A stretch of DNA of 52,923 bases from an uncultured Methanomassiliicoccus sp. (GTDB taxonomy: Archaea; Thermoplasmatota; Thermoplasmata; Methanomassiliicoccales; Methanomassiliicoccaceae): NCBI GenBank assembly GCA_905203995.1, contig CAJKXZ010000009.1, positions 1-52,923 of the forward strand, written 5' to 3'. The notes under the pieces were generated by a model that had not been told where the DNA came from, did no database searches, and worked only from the letters and a program-made list of their open reading frames with translations. This document shows positions 50,554 to 52,923 of the stretch, piece after piece; position 1 is the stretch's first letter; each line of letters starts with the position of its first letter. Position numbers and translations under genes: made by a program.

Positions 50554-50831
50554 GGGACGTATTGGTCCCTTTGCGGTAAGTCTGAGCCAGACTCGGTAGG
50601 AGTGTCTGGTAAACGGTCCTACCGTGTCCGGAGATTTGTCGCAGGAGGTGATTCGATGAGTCGCTTTCGCGTCTCGCTCTGGACGATTGTGACCGTAGAT
50701 AACATCGAGGTCGCAATCCTTGACTGGATGTAAATTCAGCCAACGATTGGTTCACGTCACGAACCCCGTCCTCGCAAGAGGGCGGTAACTCCTACATCGT
50801 CATTATTGCGTTCTTGCTCTTTATATTTTTG
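50554..50831 (+). ncRNA. Candidate multibranched structured RNA
   Basis: A gene-free, relatively GC-rich island in AT-rich flanks that folds into a multibranch structure on the plus strand. P1 GTAGGAGT/ACTCCTAC (50596-50603 with 50788-50795) encloses P2 GTCCGGAG/CTCTGGAC (50626-50633/50677-50684, with an inner hairpin), P4 GATTGTGACC/GGTCGCAATC (50685-50694/50709-50718), P5 CTGGAT/ATTCAG with a GTAA loop, P6 GGTTC/GAACC, and P7 CCGTCCTC/GAGGGCGG with a GCAA loop. Four helices include a G-U pair only when read plus. A short hairpin lies 5' (50579-50593). No match to SRP, RNase P, rRNA or riboswitch signatures I know. Minus-strand transcription is the alternative. Confidence 0.5.
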
Positions 50832-51048
50832 TTAAATAAGCGAAAAATCAGGAATGGATTTCCGAGCACACGACACAGAGCAACACGTTTGCGAAGGCAC
50901 GGTAGAGCAGGTACAGATCCAACAACAGTATGATAACAGGGCACAAAAACTTTGGAACCCTGTTTCAATTCCATTATGGAAAAGACCTACTCAAAGTGAG
51001 GAATGCTCAGGACTGCGTTTGATTTCCCTGACGGTATATCCCGATAAA
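50832..51048. other. Gap 3' of the RNA candidate
   Basis: No convincing gene; short ORFs here are antisense to the aminotransferase end or lack protein-like composition. A single GTTTCAATTCC near 50965 resembles a CRISPR repeat end, but there is no array. Confidence 0.35.
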
Positions 51049-52248
51049 TCATACCACCTTATTCATATAATCTTCAAGCGCATCCAGCGCTTTGCCCAGT
51101 GTTTCAATCGGCGGCAGGAAAACAGCCCGGAAGTGCATCTTTCCATAAGTCGCATCAAATCCAGAACCAGGGACGACCAGTACATGGCAGTTGTTCAAGA
51201 CATCTAAAACGAAGTCCATGTCATTATTCCAGTGTTTGGAATCAATGCGCGGGAAAGCATAGAAGGCGCCTTTCGGTGCGGTGATGCTTAAACCAGGAAT
51301 GTTATTGATCCGTTCTGACATGTAACGGGCCCGTTCTTTCAATTTGCTGTTAATGATACCATGGTGATCCTGCGGACCTTCAATCGCATCAATAACTGCC
51401 ATCTGACAGGGGTTGTTGGCGGAAATCCGCAGCCGTAATTGCCGTGAGACACCTTCTTTGATCTCATCCATGCAGTTATGAGGATCGCAGAAGACCATGT
51501 AACCCATTCTCCACCCAGGCAGAAGATCAACTTTGGAGAAACCATTGAACAAGACGACCGGCACATCATTGGTCAAAGCGGCCGGGGAATGATGACTGCC
51601 TTCAAAAGACATTAAGTCATAGATCTCATCGGAAACGATGAAGAGATCATGCTCGCCCGCGAGATCGATGATGTCTTTGAGGATTTTATCAGAGTAAAGA
51701 GCACCAGTCGGGTTGTTGGGGTTGATGATAGTAATGAATTTTGTCTTATCGGTAATTTTTTTCCGCATATCATCAATATCAGGTTCCCAGCCGTTCTCTT
51801 CATCAGCATGATAAGCTACTGGTTTGCCACCAAAGAATTTTATAAATTCGGTGTAGGAAGGATAACCAGGACCCGGCACTAACGCTTCGTCGCCAGGACT
51901 GATAGTAGCTGCTACCAAGCTCTGAATAGCTTCGGTGACCCCGTTGGTGATCATGCAGTTATCAACGCCTACACTTATGCCGTTTTTCTGCTTCTCTTTT
52001 TTAAGGATGGCTTCCCGAAGTTCCGGGTAACCCTCAGATTCAGCATAACCGTTGTCATTGATTTCCACAGCACGGCCTAAGGCATCACGAACATGCTTAG
52101 GGGTCTCGAAATCCCATTTGTTAGGGTCTCCTATATGCAGCTTGATCAGCTCTATTCCTTTATCCTCCAACTTTCTGGCGGGGATAAGGACATCGCGTAT
52201 AGCGTATTCCACATTCAAGGAACGTTCTGTTGCGTGGAAAGTCCTCAT
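51049..52248 (-). CDS. Class I/II aminotransferase (alanine aminotransferase-like)
   Basis: 399 residues, PLP fold type I. IGDPNKWDFETP and NGYAESEGYPELREAI at the start, TNGVTEAIQSLVAA, NPNNPTGALYS, VSDEIYDLMSFEG and the PLP-lysine segment FNGFSKVDLLPGWRMGY, with C-terminal substrate Arg region FRAVFLPP. It belongs with archaeal alanine/aspartate-type aminotransferases; exact amino acid is not clear. Transcribed alone. Confidence 0.9.
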   Translation of the reverse strand: MRTFHATERSLNVEYAIRDVLIPARKLEDKGIELIKLHIGDPNKWDFETPKHVRDALGRAVEINDNGYAESEGYPELREAILKKEKQKNGISVGVDNCMITNGVTEAIQSLVAATISPGDEALVPGPGYPSYTEFIKFFGGKPVAYHADEENGWEPDIDDMRKKITDKTKFITIINPNNPTGALYSDKILKDIIDLAGEHDLFIVSDEIYDLMSFEGSHHSPAALTNDVPVVLFNGFSKVDLLPGWRMGYMVFCDPHNCMDEIKEGVSRQLRLRISANNPCQMAVIDAIEGPQDHHGIINSKLKERARYMSERINNIPGLSITAPKGAFYAFPRIDSKHWNNDMDFVLDVLNNCHVLVVPGSGFDATYGKMHFRAVFLPPIETLGKALDALEDYMNKVV

Positions 52249-52451
52249 TTACAAACCTTCTGCAGTCGGCATGAATCATACCGTATATAACTTATCACTG
52301 AGAATTGGGTAGTAACTGAGATTTTAGAGGTTTTCCTGCGGCTTACGAAGAACTTCTGAATATCTGAGGAGTTTTAAATTTCATTTAACAAAGAACTGCT
52401 GTCGGAGCAGTAGTTTTGCCAGTTACTGGAACTTTTCGCTAAAGAACAAAA

Positions 52452-52459
52452 GTTATATA
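52452..52459 (+). promoter_or_regulatory. TATA box of the truncated PAPS-reductase-like gene
   Basis: GTTATATA, centred about 27 bases before the ATG at 52482 (leaderless). Confidence 0.45.
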
Positions 52460-52481
52460 CTCAAAATAAAAGTGGCTAGCA

Positions 52482-52625
52482 ATGGCTCTTGTCCGCTTAG
52501 GAAAAATGGCACTGCGTTGGTGTGATCATTGTAACGTTCCCGTGCTGGAACAGAAAAAATGTGCAATCTGCGAGGGTGACACCCGGCAGATGGAAATAAC
52601 ACCGCCGGGCGATGTACGTCCCGCT
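52482..52625 (+). CDS. N-terminus of archaeal PAPS-reductase-family protein, cut by assembly join
   Basis: 48 codons remain: MALVRLGKMALRWCDHCNVP, a second CxxC (CAIC) and TPPGDVRPA. The two zinc-knuckle pairs and the TPPGDVRPA signature are the start of the phosphoadenosine-phosphosulfate-reductase-family proteins (about 500 residues, with PUA and ferredoxin parts) common in methanogens. The sequence expected next (a Phe) is replaced by bacterial DNA after 52626. The real gene would continue beyond this contig. Confidence 0.65.
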
Positions 52626-52626
52626 T
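52620..52626. other. Chimeric junction between archaeal and bacterial DNA
   Basis: The bases CCCGCTT fit both flanking genes (archaeal R-P-A/F and bacterial G-S-G on the other strand), so the join has seven bases of shared sequence. Base composition and taxonomy change exactly here. Confidence 0.7.
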
Positions 52627-52923
52627 CCTTCGTCGCCCAGAACCCAGCCCAGCGGCGGCGTGTTGCGCACGATGCGCACGCCGTCGTAGTAGCAGGAGTT
52701 CGATCCCGTGCCGAGGATGCAGGCGATGCCCTCCCCGCGGCCCCAGAGCGCCCGCACCGCGCCCAGCAGGTCCGATTCGACCGTAATGTCCGTCGTTCCG
52801 AAGTGCGCTTCCAACTCCCGGCGCAGCTTCTCGCTCGCCTCCGGGAAGGTCTCGCCGCACCCCGCGCCGTAGAATCTCACGCTCGTCACGCCGTCGCATG
52901 GCGGCAGTTCCGCGAGGGCTTCG
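52620..52923 (-). CDS. Fragment of a bacterial BadF/BadG-family N-acetylglucosamine kinase-like gene
   Basis: About 100 codons open at the window end. FYGAGCGETF, SDLLGAVRALWG, ACILGTGSNSCYYDG and PPLGWVLGDEGSG match the ATPase core of BadF/BadG/BcrA/BcrD-family glucosamine kinases, in the form found in Bacteroidales. Both ends are missing: the 5' end runs off the window, and after DEGSG the frame enters archaeal DNA. The GC content (near 70%) is far above that of the rest. It is almost certainly not part of this genome. Confidence 0.75.

Noticed and set aside
50522..50755. 77-codon minus-strand ORF over the RNA candidate
   Set aside because: Arg/Ser-rich translation without family likeness; the underlying DNA is explained better by RNA helices.
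50540..50831. SRP RNA, RNase P RNA, group II intron or tRNA at the structured island
   Set aside because: The conserved SRP S-domain loop, RNase P P4 core, intron domain V and tRNA T-arm are all absent by eye; a covariance search was not possible.
50964..50976. GTTTCAATTCC resembling a CRISPR repeat end
   Set aside because: Single occurrence, no second repeat or spacer spacing, no cas gene.
52453..52899. 148- and 130-codon minus-strand ORFs across the contig join
   Set aside because: They splice bacterial kinase codons to antisense archaeal sequence; only the part after 52620 is meaningful.

Overview
The window reads as a genome fragment of a methanogen-related archaeon of the class Thermoplasmata, most probably Methanomassiliicoccales (order is an inference). 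Archaeal markers are ribosomal protein L40e, the replication factor C small subunit, archaeal riboflavin synthase RibC with RibL and RibH, an NcsA/TtuA-type tRNA thiolase, archaeal serine hydroxymethyltransferase and a DUF1638 protein of the kind found in methylotrophic methanogens. Many genes have a TATA-like box about 27-30 bases before the start codon and no Shine-Dalgarno site, which suggests leaderless mRNAs. Others have clear GGAGG or GGGGG sites. Only the last ~300 bases do not belong: at 52620-52626 the archaeal sequence switches to very GC-rich Bacteroidales-like DNA, almost certainly a chimeric assembly join, which suggests a gut or rumen metagenome.

Layout. 1-7000: TfoX-like protein, ferritin, DUF1638 protein and a 4.7-kb repeat-rich membrane-anchored surface protein (minus) preceded by a G10 tract inside a small upstream ORF. 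7300-12230: DEAD-box helicase, a wHTH-like hypothetical, two divergent leaderless ribbon-helix-helix genes, a tiny DUF3096-like membrane protein, and an ABC exporter pair whose ATPase also has a G10 tract at its ribosome-binding position. 12424-15640: an AbiV/HEPN-like protein and two overlapping cobyric-acid-synthase-family genes. 15688-24707 (minus): DUF1294 protein, a RecB-nuclease/SF1-helicase fusion, endonuclease III, FolC, an asparagine-synthase-like ATP pyrophosphatase and a FUSC-type membrane protein. 25089-29345: nickel regulator NikR, topoisomerase I with a lysine-rich tail, and a G3E GTPase operon. 29698-32592: secreted/anchored protein plus ABC transporter. 32680-38405 (minus): OsmC, nicotinate phosphoribosyltransferase, enolase, L40e, RfcS and a DUF4143 ATPase with an operator-like array. 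38743-41639: four tandem zinc-ribbon/TM2-type paralogues and NcsA. 41659-44118 (minus): GlyA and a frameshifted phosphoglucose/phosphomannose isomerase. 44611-48369: a TPR-DUF4261 protein and the riboflavin operon ribB-ribL-ribC-ribH. 48440-52248: a BASS-family transporter, an FMN-binding protein, a gene-free kilobase that holds a strong candidate structured RNA (about 50554-50831), and an alanine-aminotransferase-like enzyme. 52482-52923: a truncated archaeal gene joined to a bacterial kinase fragment.

Functional themes are cofactor supply (cobalamin, riboflavin/FAD, NAD, folate-type glutamylation), metal handling (NikR, G3E GTPase, ferritin), information processing, and cell-surface/transport functions that may vary in phase. 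The best candidates for something undescribed are the multibranched RNA at 50.6-50.8 kb, the two G10 tracts with the reading-frame logic around them, the evenly spaced inverted-repeat array at 38.45-38.51 kb, and the four-paralogue zinc-ribbon membrane cluster. I saw no tRNA or rRNA genes, CRISPR array or complete insertion sequence.
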